Origin: Elusimicrobiota bacterium
GTDB taxonomy: Bacteria > Elusimicrobiota > Elusimicrobia > UBA1565 > UBA9628
Reading direction: 5' to 3'
NCBI GenBank assembly: GCA_003151975.1
Contig: PLZD01000002.1
Coordinates: forward strand, 65,638 to 129,637
DNA length: 64,000 bases
How positions within the stretch are numbered: the first letter of the stretch is position 1; every line of letters begins with the position of its first letter. The notes under the pieces are model-generated. The model saw only the letters and a list, made by a program, of their open reading frames with translations. It was not told where the DNA came from and ran no database searches. This document shows positions 41,939-50,714 of the stretch, piece by piece. The translations under genes were made by a program, and so were the position numbers.

Positions 41939-42703
41939 TTAAAACTCCTTCTGCTCGAAGATTTGCACGGAGAGCGCCAAGCACGCCGCGCAATAGCCGA
42001 CGACGTAGAGCAGCGCGGCCGCCATCCAGCGGTGACCGGGGAGGCCTGCCGCGGCGGCGTCGCGGTAGTTGAGGTGCGCGAAATCGGGCGCCGCGCGCGA
42101 GAAAGCCAGTATCGCCGCGCGCATGAACGAGCTTCCCGATTTCTCGGCGATGTAATTCATTTCCGAGGAAAAATGGCCGAGGATCCAGAAAAAGACCGAG
42201 AACGCCATCGCGGCGGCCTCCGAGGTGAGCGCAAGCGACAGAAGCAGCGCGAGCGCGCCCATGACCGCGGTCTTGCCCAGCGAGCAGCTCCAGGCCAGCA
42301 GGTAAGAACCTTCGCCCGTCCAGCCCAGCGCGAACAGGATCAGCCAGTGGAACAGGCCCATCGCGGCCAGGCCCAAGCCGACCGCGGCCAGCGTGCCGAG
42401 AAAGCGCCCTAGAAGGTAATGCCACCGCCGCACGGGATGCGTCAGGATCAGGAAGATCGCGCGCGACTCGACCTCCTGCAGGATCAAGTGCACCGTCAAG
42501 AACACGACCGAGATCATGGCGATCGCCTCGTTGGCGGCGAGGCCCAAGTCGAGCAGCATGCGCGCGCGCTCGTCCTGCGCGAGCGCCGAGGCCACCAAGC
42601 CTCCGGCGATCAGGATCAGGCCGAAGAGCGCCGCGCTCAGCCAGACCTTGTGGCGGACGTGCTCGCGGAAGGTGTAGTCGAAAACCGCCTTGACCGTGTT
42701 CAC
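41939..42703 (-). CDS. ABC transporter permease (ABC-2 type)
   Basis: A 254-residue protein with six membrane segments (about 22-42, 58-76, 105-125, 135-152, 160-180, 225-245). The start VNTVKAVFDYTFREHVRHK is like ABC-2 permeases. It pairs with the ATPase gene just upstream. The GTG start at 42703 overlaps the ATPase stop (GTGA). The substrate is unknown. Confidence 0.8.
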   Translation of the reverse strand: MNTVKAVFDYTFREHVRHKVWLSAALFGLILIAGGLVASALAQDERARMLLDLGLAANEAIAMISVVFLTVHLILQEVESRAIFLILTHPVRRWHYLLGRFLGTLAAVGLGLAAMGLFHWLILFALGWTGEGSYLLAWSCSLGKTAVMGALALLLSLALTSEAAAMAFSVFFWILGHFSSEMNYIAEKSGSSFMRAAILAFSRAAPDFAHLNYRDAAAAGLPGHRWMAAALLYVVGYCAACLALSVQIFEQKEF

Positions 42704-43464
42704 TTGAGCTTGATCTCCCCGACGCCGTCGGTCCGCTTGACCGATTCCGCGAAGGCATTTTCTAAGGCGTCGGGCTTGCCGCGCCACTGCGCCTGCGTCA
42801 TCGTTTTCGCGAGCCTGCCGCCGCTCAAAATGCCGATGCGGTCGCAGACCTTCTCGACTTCCGAGATATCGTGCGAGGAAAAGAGAACCGTCGTTCCTTT
42901 AGCCTTGAGCCACAGGATCACCGCGCGCATCTCCTTGATGGCCAGCGGATCGAGGCCGGTGACGGGCTCATCCAGAATCACGAGCTCGGGCTCGTGGATC
43001 AGCGCTTGGGCGAGGCTCGCGCGCTGGAGCATGCCCTTCGAATAAGCAGAGAGCCTCATGTCGACGGCGCGGCCGAGACCCACCTGTTCGAGGATGGCGC
43101 CCACCCGCGCGGCGCGCCGGGACGCGGGAATGCCCGAGAGCGCCGCGTAGAGGCTCATCGTCTCGCGGCCCGTCAAAGAACGATTGAGGTAGGCGGCTTC
43201 CGGCGCGTAGCCGATGCGCGCGAGCACTTCGACGTCGGGCATGCGGCGGCCGAGGACTTCGACCTCGCCCGTCGTGGGCAGGTGCAGGCCCATGAGCAAC
43301 TTAATGGCCGTCGTCTTGCCCGAGCCGTTCAAGCCCAGCAAGCCGAAGACCTCGCCTTTCTCGATTTCGAGCTCTAAGTTCTGGAGGCCCACAACCTCGG
43401 TGACGCGGCCCAAATGCGAGCTCCTGTAAATCTTCGAGGCCTTGCGGAACGCGAGGGCTTTCAT
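42700..43464 (-). CDS. ABC transporter ATP-binding protein
   Basis: A 254-residue ATPase: Walker A GLNGSGKTT, signature YSKGMLQRASLAQAL (YSKGM in place of LSGGQ, as in ABC-2 exporter ATPases), Walker B LVILDEP and the switch His in SSHD. It drives the permease encoded next to it. The ATG overlaps the stop of the preceding membrane protein (ATGA). A longer reading to 43938 lies within that gene. Confidence 0.92.
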   Translation of the reverse strand: MKALAFRKASKIYRSSHLGRVTEVVGLQNLELEIEKGEVFGLLGLNGSGKTTAIKLLMGLHLPTTGEVEVLGRRMPDVEVLARIGYAPEAAYLNRSLTGRETMSLYAALSGIPASRRAARVGAILEQVGLGRAVDMRLSAYSKGMLQRASLAQALIHEPELVILDEPVTGLDPLAIKEMRAVILWLKAKGTTVLFSSHDISEVEKVCDRIGILSGGRLAKTMTQAQWRGKPDALENAFAESVKRTDGVGEIKLK

Positions 43465-44555
43465 GCGCGTTTGAACAATTCCCCGCAAAGTCCGCACGCC
43501 GCCACGATGAGCAGGACGGTCGCGGCGAGCCTGCGCCGGCGCTCGAACAGCGTCGCGGCGCCCGATTCGGATGCCCGACGCGAGCGGTTGCGCTCGAGCG
43601 TGACCGCGAGCAGGCCGGCGATCAACGCCAGGGCCGCGGCCAGCGCCGCGCCGATGCCGCAGCCCAGCCGCTCCAAGACGCCGGGCGCGGCGCGCGGGAG
43701 CCAGAAATTCGCGTCCCCCGCCCAAGCAGCGCCCAGCAGGGCCAAAGCCCCTGCCTCGAGCCAAGGAGAGGTCCCCTCGCCCGTCCAGCGTCCCGCCGAG
43801 AGCGTGGCCGCAACGCCCGCGGTCCAGGCCGGAATCGCGGGTGCTGCCGCCGGCCATGCGAGGCCCGCCAACAGCGCGATAAAAGCGGGCGTGCTGCGTG
43901 CGCTCAGCGAGAGGGCGAGGCCCGCCAGCGCGGCCCACCCTTCCATAAAGAAGAGAACTCGTCTCGCGCCCATCGCCGCGCTCTCAATGAAGCGCCGGAT
44001 TGGGCCGCTCCTGGCCTGAGCGACAGGGACTTTGAAATCAAAATCCCCGGGCTTGAGCTCAAACGGCGCGGAGCTGCTGCCCGCGATCTTGAGCCGCGTG
44101 CGGAAATCCATGATCGGCAGGATCGGCTCCTTGGCCTCGAGGCGCTCCCGGCGGTAGTCCTCGAAAAAATCCGCCGCGCCGGAGAGAACGGAGGCATCCC
44201 AAGCCGAGGAATAGGCCATGCGCAGGCGCACTTCCCCTTGCTCGTTGACCTGCCACGGCCGCTGGACATATTCGGCCCAGACGAGCTTTCCGGCCAAAGG
44301 TCGGCCATCGGCGGCCAGCCGCAAATGCTCGTTAGTATATTTTTCCGCGCGCGCCAATTCCTCGGATTTCCAGCCCGCCGGACTCAGCGATTCATTGCCT
44401 ACGACTTCCTCGATCCAATAGATCGAGTCGCTCCGGATGTCGGCGACGACGCGGTCGGGCTCGACGCGCACGGTCACGCCGACGGGCTTGATGGGATAGT
44501 CGTGGGCCCAAAGCCCGGAGGCCGCCGCCGTCAAAAGGAGGGCCAGGACGTTCAT
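43461..44555 (-). CDS. Exported/membrane protein of the ABC cassette, HupE-like layout
   Basis: A 364-residue protein. A signal peptide (about 1-17, GLWA-HD) precedes a strand-rich periplasmic domain (about 20-185). Five or six hydrophobic helices follow (about 200-364). The order of an extracytoplasmic domain followed by a block of membrane helices recalls HupE/UreJ-type proteins, but no motif proves this. It is the first gene of the four-gene cassette and is coupled to the ATPase. The ATG at 44555 is preferred over a TTG at 44591. Confidence 0.65.
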   Translation of the reverse strand: MNVLALLLTAAASGLWAHDYPIKPVGVTVRVEPDRVVADIRSDSIYWIEEVVGNESLSPAGWKSEELARAEKYTNEHLRLAADGRPLAGKLVWAEYVQRPWQVNEQGEVRLRMAYSSAWDASVLSGAADFFEDYRRERLEAKEPILPIMDFRTRLKIAGSSSAPFELKPGDFDFKVPVAQARSGPIRRFIESAAMGARRVLFFMEGWAALAGLALSLSARSTPAFIALLAGLAWPAAAPAIPAWTAGVAATLSAGRWTGEGTSPWLEAGALALLGAAWAGDANFWLPRAAPGVLERLGCGIGAALAAALALIAGLLAVTLERNRSRRASESGAATLFERRRRLAATVLLIVAACGLCGELFKRA

Positions 44556-44602
44556 CCCGGTGATTTTCGCACTATTTTTACTTTCGCGCAACAGGCCAGC
44601 GC

Positions 44603-44631
44603 TTGAAAATCGACGACCCGCGGCCTATCCT
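44603..44631 (+). promoter_or_regulatory. Promoter of the 44655 lipoprotein gene
   Basis: TTGAAA (44603-44608), 17 nt, TATCCT (44626-44631). An overlapping TATACT (44631-44636) is a second possible -10 box. GGAGG lies before the ATG at 44655. Confidence 0.6.
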
Positions 44632-44654
44632 ATACTCGACGCACGGAGGCGCCG

Positions 44655-45293
44655 ATGACCAAGCGTGCTGCCGCAGCGACGTTTATTCTTCTGCTCGTGT
44701 CGGCTTGCGCCGGCCACAAAAAGCCGGAACCTCCTCCGCCGGCGCCCGTAGCAGCCGTTCCTGCTCCGACCGTGCTGCCGGATTCCAAGACGCTCGCGGA
44801 CGACCTGAGGAAGATTCGCGCAATGGAGGTCGAACTATCCGAGCCCATCGGCTGTCCGCTGTATGCCGGCAACAACCGCCCGGACCATGACGCTCAAGAC
44901 CTAAAATGTCTCGTCGAATGGATGCGCGGCGCGCACGACTATCTCGCGCACGGCGGCAAGCCGACGAAGTACACAAACGCTGGCGCGTTCCGCAAAAACC
45001 GGCGCTACGCGCTCCAGTTGATCAATCGTCTGGCCAAGTACGCCGCGTCCGAGAGCTGGGATGGACGCAGACCGGCGGATGCAGGTCTCGCCGCGCGGCC
45101 GCCGGAGCGCAGGGATGTTTCTTCGGATCGGCTTCAGCAGTCGATGCAGCATTACCTTTCAGGCATGATCTACTTCCAAAAGCAAGAATATGAGAAAGCC
45201 AGGGATGAGTGGAATTTGGCAATTCAGCTTAACCCGAAGAACGACGACGCCAGGGCGGGCCTTGAGCGAGTCGAAAAGCTTTACGGACTATAG
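44655..45293 (+). CDS. Lipoprotein with a TPR-like C-terminus
   Basis: A 212-residue lipoprotein: signal peptide with lipobox L-V-S-A-C (Cys18), then a Pro-rich linker, a helical middle with two cysteines (GCPLY and LKC), and a C-terminal TPR-like repeat (YLSGMIYFQKQEYEKARDEW, LNPKNDDARAGLERV). The TPR end resembles those of gliding or envelope assembly lipoproteins. GGAGG precedes the ATG. Function unknown. Confidence 0.75.
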   Translation: MTKRAAAATFILLLVSACAGHKKPEPPPPAPVAAVPAPTVLPDSKTLADDLRKIRAMEVELSEPIGCPLYAGNNRPDHDAQDLKCLVEWMRGAHDYLAHGGKPTKYTNAGAFRKNRRYALQLINRLAKYAASESWDGRRPADAGLAARPPERRDVSSDRLQQSMQHYLSGMIYFQKQEYEKARDEWNLAIQLNPKNDDARAGLERVEKLYGL

Positions 45294-45305
45294 CGTCGAA
45301 TGGGC

Positions 45306-45334
45306 TTGCGCCGCGGGGCCGACGCGATTATAAT
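45306..45334 (+). promoter_or_regulatory. Promoter of the 45341 gene, placed for a leaderless mRNA
   Basis: TTGCGC (45306-45311), 17 nt, TATAAT (45329-45334), then exactly 6 nt to the ATG at 45341. Confidence 0.65.
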
Positions 45335-45340
45335 CAGGGC

Positions 45341-46684
45341 ATGAAAGAGTTCCCCCTGACACTCGCGTGCCTGATCGCCTCCGCCGTCGTCTCCGCGGAA
45401 ACCCTGCCCGGAGCGCAGTGGCGTTGTCCGGAGGCGCCGCCCGCGGGGCCGGTCTCCACCGTCGAAGTGTCTGTCGATTTTCGCGCGCCCTCGCCCGTGT
45501 CGCACAGCATGGTTGGTTTCGTCCACGGCGCCGACGCCGACACTCCTGGCAAAGACCTTCTCGAGCCTCTGGCGCCCTCGCTGTGGCGCTCGGGAAAGTG
45601 GGACGACCGCATGCACGACAGGGTCAGGTCCATGAGCGCGCGGGAGATCATGGTGATGTCGGATGGCTGGGGCTATCCGCCGCGCGGAAGGCACAAATGG
45701 CCTTACGAGGATCCCGGCGGCTGGTCGAAGTTCGTCGAGACGATCGTGCGCCGGCCCAAGCAGAAGGACTATCTCTGGGAGGTTTGGAACGAACCGGACC
45801 ACAGGGCCTTTTGGGGCGCGCCCGACTCGCCCGAGATGCGCAAGAAGCTCTTCGAGACCTATGTCTCGGCGTTTAAGTCCGCGCGGCGCGTTAATCCCGC
45901 GGCCCAGGTCGGCGGACCCGCGATCACGCACTTCCAGCCGAAATACCTCGAGGAATTCCTGCAGTACGCCGAGGATCACGGCGCCGAAGTCAATTTCCTG
46001 ACTTGGCACGACGCCGGCGTCGAGGACGTGCCGGGCATGCCCTCCCGCGTGCGCGCCGCGCGCGCGATGGTGGAGAAGCACCCGGCGCTGCGGACCCGCG
46101 CGATCTTCGCCGACGAGGCCATCTCGAAATGCGCCGCGTATTGGCCCGGCGACACCGTCGGCTTCTTCTATTACGCGGAGAAGAGCGGCGTCGACGGCAC
46201 CGCGCGCACCTGCTGGGGCGAGCCCGGGGTCAATCCCGACAACTGCTACAACAACACGCTCGAGGGTTTGCTGGAGCCCAAGACCTTTAAGAAGCGCTCC
46301 GTGTGGTGGGCCTACAAAGCCTACGCCGACGGCTGGCGCTCGCGCGTGGCGTCCGAGGTCCAAGACGAGCAGTCCGAGGCCGCTCGGCGCGTGGGAGTGC
46401 TCGCGTCGGCGAGCCAAGTCGTCATCGGGTACATGGAGTATCGGTCCTCTCCGGCCACGACGAACGTCGCGCTGACGCTTAAGGGAGTGGCGGCCGACGC
46501 GGGCTATCGGCTTGAGCGCATTCCGCTGGAGGATCCCGAGCGCAAGCCCTTTGGAGCCATGGAGGCCGTCCGTCAGGGCAAGCTCGATCCGGGGCCCGAC
46601 GGCACGGCGAAGCTGTCCATCGACGGCATCAAGCTTCACGACGCCTATGTGCTGACTTTGGTGCCGGGAAGCTCGCTCAAATAG
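45341..46684 (+). CDS. Secreted clan-A glycoside hydrolase-like protein (GH39-like)
   Basis: A 447-residue protein with a signal peptide (to about residue 19). The TIM-barrel region has the acid/base motif VWNEPDH (Glu151) and a probable nucleophile in IFADEAIS (Glu259), the spacing seen in GH39 and related clan-A enzymes. A beta-sandwich-like C-terminal region runs from about 350. It could cleave beta-linked sugars outside the cytoplasm; substrate unknown. No Shine-Dalgarno sequence is present, and the promoter predicts a leaderless transcript. Confidence 0.72.
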   Translation: MKEFPLTLACLIASAVVSAETLPGAQWRCPEAPPAGPVSTVEVSVDFRAPSPVSHSMVGFVHGADADTPGKDLLEPLAPSLWRSGKWDDRMHDRVRSMSAREIMVMSDGWGYPPRGRHKWPYEDPGGWSKFVETIVRRPKQKDYLWEVWNEPDHRAFWGAPDSPEMRKKLFETYVSAFKSARRVNPAAQVGGPAITHFQPKYLEEFLQYAEDHGAEVNFLTWHDAGVEDVPGMPSRVRAARAMVEKHPALRTRAIFADEAISKCAAYWPGDTVGFFYYAEKSGVDGTARTCWGEPGVNPDNCYNNTLEGLLEPKTFKKRSVWWAYKAYADGWRSRVASEVQDEQSEAARRVGVLASASQVVIGYMEYRSSPATTNVALTLKGVAADAGYRLERIPLEDPERKPFGAMEAVRQGKLDPGPDGTAKLSIDGIKLHDAYVLTLVPGSSLK

Positions 46685-46729
46685 GCCGCGCGGCTTTCCG
46701 GCCCCGCCCAAAATTGGTTAAATATCATA

Positions 46730-48328
46730 GTGGAAAAACTAAAAGTCCTCGTCACCGACGCGATCGATAAGGAAGGCCTTCAATCCCTGCGCGACCACCC
46801 TGGGATCGACCTGCATTACGAGCTGGCTCCCGCCCCGGAACAGCTCGAGAAGACTCTCAAGGGCGTGGGCGCGTGGCTCGTGCGCTCGGAGACCAAGGTC
46901 ACCAAGGACTGGATCGGGAAAGCCCCCGACCTGCGCCTCATCGGGCGGGCCGGCGTCGGCGTCGACAACATCGACATCGAAGCCGCCACGCTGCGCGGCA
47001 TCGCGGTCGTCAACGCGCCCGCGGCCAACACGATCGCGGCCTGCGAGCACACCTTCGGCCTCATGATTTCGCTCTCGCGCAACATCCCTCAGGCCGACGC
47101 CGACGTCAAGGCGGGCCAATGGAAGCGCGCCAAGTGGATGGGGTCCGAGCTGCAGGGAAAGACTTTGGGCGTCGCCGGCCTCGGGCGCATCGGCCGCGAG
47201 GTCGCCAAGCGCGCGATCGCCTTCGGCATGAAGGTCGTCGCGATGGACCCGTTCGTCTCCATCGAGCAGGCCAAGGAGCTTGGGGTCACGAAGGTGGAGG
47301 GCTTGAAGGAACTCGTGGCCGAGGCCGATTTCGTGACGCTGCACGTGCCGGGCTCCGAGAAGACCAAGCACCTCATCAACAAGGAAAGCCTCGCGTGGTT
47401 CAAGAAAGGCGCGCGGCTGATCAACTGCGCGCGCGGCGAGCTCATCGATGACGCGGCGCTTGCCGACGCCGTCAGGTCCGGGCATCTGTCGGGCGCGGCA
47501 CTCGACGTCTTCTCCAAGGAACCCCTGCCCGCCGAGAGCCCGCTGCGCGGACTGCCGCAGATCATTCTGACCCCCCACTTGGGAGCGTCGACGAATGAGG
47601 CGCAAAGCAAGGTCGCCTCGGAACTTGCCGCCAGCGTCCTGGCCTTCCACGACAAGGGCATCGCGCTCAACGCGCTCAATCTTCCCGGCTTCGACGCGGA
47701 GACGCTCAAGTCTCTCGGAGCGTGGCTTGAGCTCTCCGAAACGCTCGGGCGCTTTCTCGGCCAGATGATCGACGCGGGCGTCAAGGAGGTCTCCTGCGAG
47801 TTCGAGGGCGAGTTCAAGGCCGCCCAGCGCCGGCCGCTTTCGGTCGCGGCGCTCAAAGGCTTGCTCTCGACCATGCTCGCGCAGGGCGTGACCTACGTCA
47901 GCGCTCCGGCGCTCGCCGCAGACCGCGGCATCAAGACCTCCGAGTCCATCGAGCCCACGATGCGCGCGGGCTACCGCCAGCTCCTAACCGTCAAGGCCAA
48001 GACCGACAAGGGCGAGATTTCCGTCGGCGGCGCCTTCATCGGCCCCAACGAGCCGCGCATCGTGCGCTTCGGCGAGCTGGGCATCGAAGTTCGACCGCAA
48101 GGCAAGATGATCGTACTGTCCAACCAAGACCGCCCCGGCATGATCGGCCGCGTGGGCGTGCTGCTCGGAGAGAGCAAGGTCAACATCGCCGACATGCGCG
48201 TCGGCCGCCGCTCGCCCAAGGGCGAGGCCGTGATGGTCCTGACGGTCGACGAGGAAATCCCGGCCTCGGTGCGCGCCAAGCTCGAGGACATCGACGGCAT
48301 CACCGGCGTGAGGTGGGTCAAGCTCTAG
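46730..48328 (+). CDS. serA: D-3-phosphoglycerate dehydrogenase
   Basis: A 532-residue long-form SerA. The NAD domain has GLGRIGREVA. The catalytic residues are in NCARGELIDD (Arg), further on Glu, and His in LTPHLGAS. An intervening domain and a C-terminal ACT-type domain (about 455-532, MIVLSNQDRPGMIGRVG) follow, where serine usually inhibits. It starts serine synthesis. The GTG start has no Shine-Dalgarno sequence; a weak box TTAAAT ends exactly 6 nt upstream, so this gene may also be leaderless. The aminotransferase at 40178 may supply the next step. Confidence 0.94.
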   Translation: MEKLKVLVTDAIDKEGLQSLRDHPGIDLHYELAPAPEQLEKTLKGVGAWLVRSETKVTKDWIGKAPDLRLIGRAGVGVDNIDIEAATLRGIAVVNAPAANTIAACEHTFGLMISLSRNIPQADADVKAGQWKRAKWMGSELQGKTLGVAGLGRIGREVAKRAIAFGMKVVAMDPFVSIEQAKELGVTKVEGLKELVAEADFVTLHVPGSEKTKHLINKESLAWFKKGARLINCARGELIDDAALADAVRSGHLSGAALDVFSKEPLPAESPLRGLPQIILTPHLGASTNEAQSKVASELAASVLAFHDKGIALNALNLPGFDAETLKSLGAWLELSETLGRFLGQMIDAGVKEVSCEFEGEFKAAQRRPLSVAALKGLLSTMLAQGVTYVSAPALAADRGIKTSESIEPTMRAGYRQLLTVKAKTDKGEISVGGAFIGPNEPRIVRFGELGIEVRPQGKMIVLSNQDRPGMIGRVGVLLGESKVNIADMRVGRRSPKGEAVMVLTVDEEIPASVRAKLEDIDGITGVRWVKL

Positions 48329-48329
48329 C

Positions 48330-49067
48330 ATGATGTGTCCCGCCTGCGGCAAGGAGAACAAGGACGGCGCCCGAGGCTGCTTGTTTTGCCCGGAGTCCTT
48401 CGAATACGAGGACGATCCCGATCGGCCTAAGCAGAAGTTCAACAACTATTCTCCCTCAAACTGGCCCCTCACCGTCTGGTTCGGCGCGCTGGCGGTCGCG
48501 GGCTTCGGGGCCTGGAAGGTTTTGAACGGCGTCATGAATCTCGGAGAATCCGGCGCCAAGAATCCGATCAGCAGACTGATGAGTTTCCAAACCACGATTC
48601 CGAATTTCGATCCGACCAAGGTTCCCGGAACCGGCACGCCGGGGGCGGCAAGGGTCGAGATGCAGCTCAAGAAAGGCGACGACGCGGCGGCGGCGCATCC
48701 CGACTACTGGCACATGACGGGCACGGTGCGCGACCTCGCCACGCTGAGTCCCGTCGCCGGAGTCGCAATGGCCTTCCAGGGCGGAGACAACCGCGCCGAG
48801 GCCGTGACCGACGAGCAGGGGAAGTATTCGGTCGCGGCACCCCCGCTGGACCACAGCGGCTACAAAGTCGTCATCAAGAAGGAAGGGTACGCCAGCAGCT
48901 ACCTCAATCCGTCAGCCGACAGCGTGCCGAAGATGGACGCCGCGGACCGCCAAGGCTTGGCGCACGATCTCGCGCAGTCCAACGACGGACCTTACGAGGT
49001 GCAGCCCACCTCGCCGGACCCTTTCACGACGGATTTCTTCATCGCGCCGCTGCCGCCGAAAAACTAG
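48330..49067 (+). CDS. Zinc-ribbon membrane protein with carboxypeptidase-regulatory-like domain
   Basis: A 245-residue protein. The N-terminus is a zinc ribbon (CPACG, CLFC). One membrane helix lies at about 47-66. The C-terminal region (about 125-190) resembles a carboxypeptidase-regulatory-like or Ig-type fold (VAGVAMAFQGGDNRAEAVTDEQGKYS is the typical turn). The ATG is 1 nt after the serA stop, so cotranscription is likely. The zinc ribbon at the cytoplasmic end and the beta domain outside echo the layout at 35628. Function unknown. Confidence 0.72.
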   Translation: MMCPACGKENKDGARGCLFCPESFEYEDDPDRPKQKFNNYSPSNWPLTVWFGALAVAGFGAWKVLNGVMNLGESGAKNPISRLMSFQTTIPNFDPTKVPGTGTPGAARVEMQLKKGDDAAAAHPDYWHMTGTVRDLATLSPVAGVAMAFQGGDNRAEAVTDEQGKYSVAAPPLDHSGYKVVIKKEGYASSYLNPSADSVPKMDAADRQGLAHDLAQSNDGPYEVQPTSPDPFTTDFFIAPLPPKN

Positions 49068-49070
49068 CGG

Positions 49071-50186
49071 CTAGGCGAGCATGCCCGCGAGTTCCGCGGG
49101 CTTCTGCCCCGCCGACTGCGCGACCGCCAGGCAGGTCACCTTCCCCTTGTAGACGTTGACGCCCTTCTTGAGCGCTTCGTCCTGCTTGACCGCTTCCTCG
49201 AGCCCCAGCCGCGCGATGGCACGCGCGTATTTCAGCGTGACGTTCGTGAGGGCATACGTGGAGGTATTAGAGACGGAACCGGGGATGTTGGGCACGGCGT
49301 AGTGCAGCACCCCGTGCTTGACGATAACGGGCTTGTCGTGCGAGGTCACCTCGGCGGTCTCGATGCAGCCGCCCTGGTCGACGGCGACGTCGACGATGAC
49401 GGAACCCGGCTTCATCGTCTTCACCATCTCCTCGGTGACTAGCGAGGGAGCCTTGGCTCCCGGGATCAGCACGGCGCCGATCAAGAGATCGGCGGTCTTC
49501 ACGGATTTCGTGATGTTTTCCTCGTGGCTCATCAGCGTCGTGGCCGAATTGCCGAAAACGTCGTCGAGGTAGGCCAGCCTTGGAGCCGAGACGTCGAGTA
49601 TGTTGACCCGCGCGCCCATGCCGACGGCAATTTTGGCGGCGTTAATCCCCACCACTCCTCCGCCAATAATTGTGACGACGCCGCGGTTGACGCCGGGAAC
49701 GCCGCCGAGCAGCACGCCGCGCCCGCCGTAGTGCTTCTCGAGAAACTGCGCGCCGATCTGCACGCTCATCTTGCCTGCGACCTCGGACATGGGCGTCAGC
49801 AGAGGCAGGCTGCCGTCCTTGAGCTGGATCGTCTCGTAGGCGACGGCCTTGAGCTTCTTCTTCTGCAGAAATTCGGTCAGCTTCGGGGCGGCGGCCAGAT
49901 GCAGGTACGTGTAGAGGATCTGGTCCTCGTGAAAATGCTTGTACTCCTCCTCGAGCGGCTCCTTGACCTTGACGATCATGTCGGAGTCGTCGAAGAGCTT
50001 CTGCTTGTCGGAGACGAGCGTGGCGCCGGCCGTCTTGTACTCCTCGTCGGTGATGCCCGAGCCGAGGCCCGCGCCCTTCTCGATGAGAACCTTGTTTCCG
50101 TCTTTAACGAGGGCCCTGACGCCGCCGGGCACGAGGCCCACGCGGTGCTCTCTGTTCTTGATCTCTTTGGGAACTCCGATCTTCAT
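49071..50186 (-). CDS. ald: Alanine dehydrogenase
   Basis: A 371-residue enzyme with the family start [17 protein letters not shown], the NAD motif [12 protein letters not shown] and [13 protein letters not shown]. It interconverts alanine and pyruvate with NAD. TTAGGAGA lies before the ATG at proper spacing. It is the last gene of a run that starts at the TauE-type gene (52285) and follows a thioredoxin-like gene by 15 nt. Why these would be cotranscribed is not clear. Confidence 0.94.
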   Translation of the reverse strand: MKIGVPKEIKNREHRVGLVPGGVRALVKDGNKVLIEKGAGLGSGITDEEYKTAGATLVSDKQKLFDDSDMIVKVKEPLEEEYKHFHEDQILYTYLHLAAAPKLTEFLQKKKLKAVAYETIQLKDGSLPLLTPMSEVAGKMSVQIGAQFLEKHYGGRGVLLGGVPGVNRGVVTIIGGGVVGINAAKIAVGMGARVNILDVSAPRLAYLDDVFGNSATTLMSHEENITKSVKTADLLIGAVLIPGAKAPSLVTEEMVKTMKPGSVIVDVAVDQGGCIETAEVTSHDKPVIVKHGVLHYAVPNIPGSVSNTSTYALTNVTLKYARAIARLGLEEAVKQDEALKKGVNVYKGKVTCLAVAQSAGQKPAELAGMLA

Positions 50187-50201
50187 AATTATTCTCCTAA
50201 A

Positions 50202-50708
50202 TTAGGGCAATCCAAGCAGCGCGGCGAAAGTCGGACCGTCGGGGATGTCTTGCGGCACGCCGGCCTGATCGCGCAGAAGATGCCCCGCCTTGTCCGTCAC
50301 GAAAAAATGAGGCACGCCGCCCGAAGCGAGCTCGCCCTTCTCGTCCAGGATGGTGTCGGGGCCAAAGATCTTCGCGTATTGGGCCAGCGCCTTCGGCTGG
50401 TCCAGGCCCACGATGATGTTCGTGTGCACGTTGTTCTTATTGAGGAAATCGCGCATCGTCAGGATGGCCGGCGTCGCGTCGCGGCAGTGCGGGCACCACG
50501 GCGCCACGTAGACGGTCAGGCACTTGGGCGTCGGGCAGGCGGCGAGCGCCGCGGGCGCGGCCGAGGGCTCCGTGAGGCCGCTCCAAAAGCCGGCGTACTG
50601 CCCGGAGCCGCTTTTGCTGTGGCGGCCGATCATCATGCCGACCGCCAATAAGGCGGCACCGGCGGCCAGCGCCTTGGGCCATGGCGAACGAGGCGGAAGA
50701 TCAGCCAT
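50202..50708 (-). CDS. Membrane-anchored thioredoxin-fold protein
   Basis: A 168-residue protein: one N-terminal membrane helix (about 13-28), then a thioredoxin fold with CPHC in VAPWCPHCRDATP (about 70-82) and a cis-Pro motif GGVPHFFV near 129. Another cysteine pair lies just before the fold (CPTPKC). It probably works as an extracytoplasmic disulfide reductase or isomerase. It is 6 nt after the outer-membrane gene and 15 nt before ald, in the same run. Confidence 0.82.
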   Translation of the reverse strand: MADLPPRSPWPKALAAGAALLAVGMMIGRHSKSGSGQYAGFWSGLTEPSAAPAALAACPTPKCLTVYVAPWCPHCRDATPAILTMRDFLNKNNVHTNIIVGLDQPKALAQYAKIFGPDTILDEKGELASGGVPHFFVTDKAGHLLRDQAGVPQDIPDGPTFAALLGLP

Positions 50709-50714
50709 GACTCA

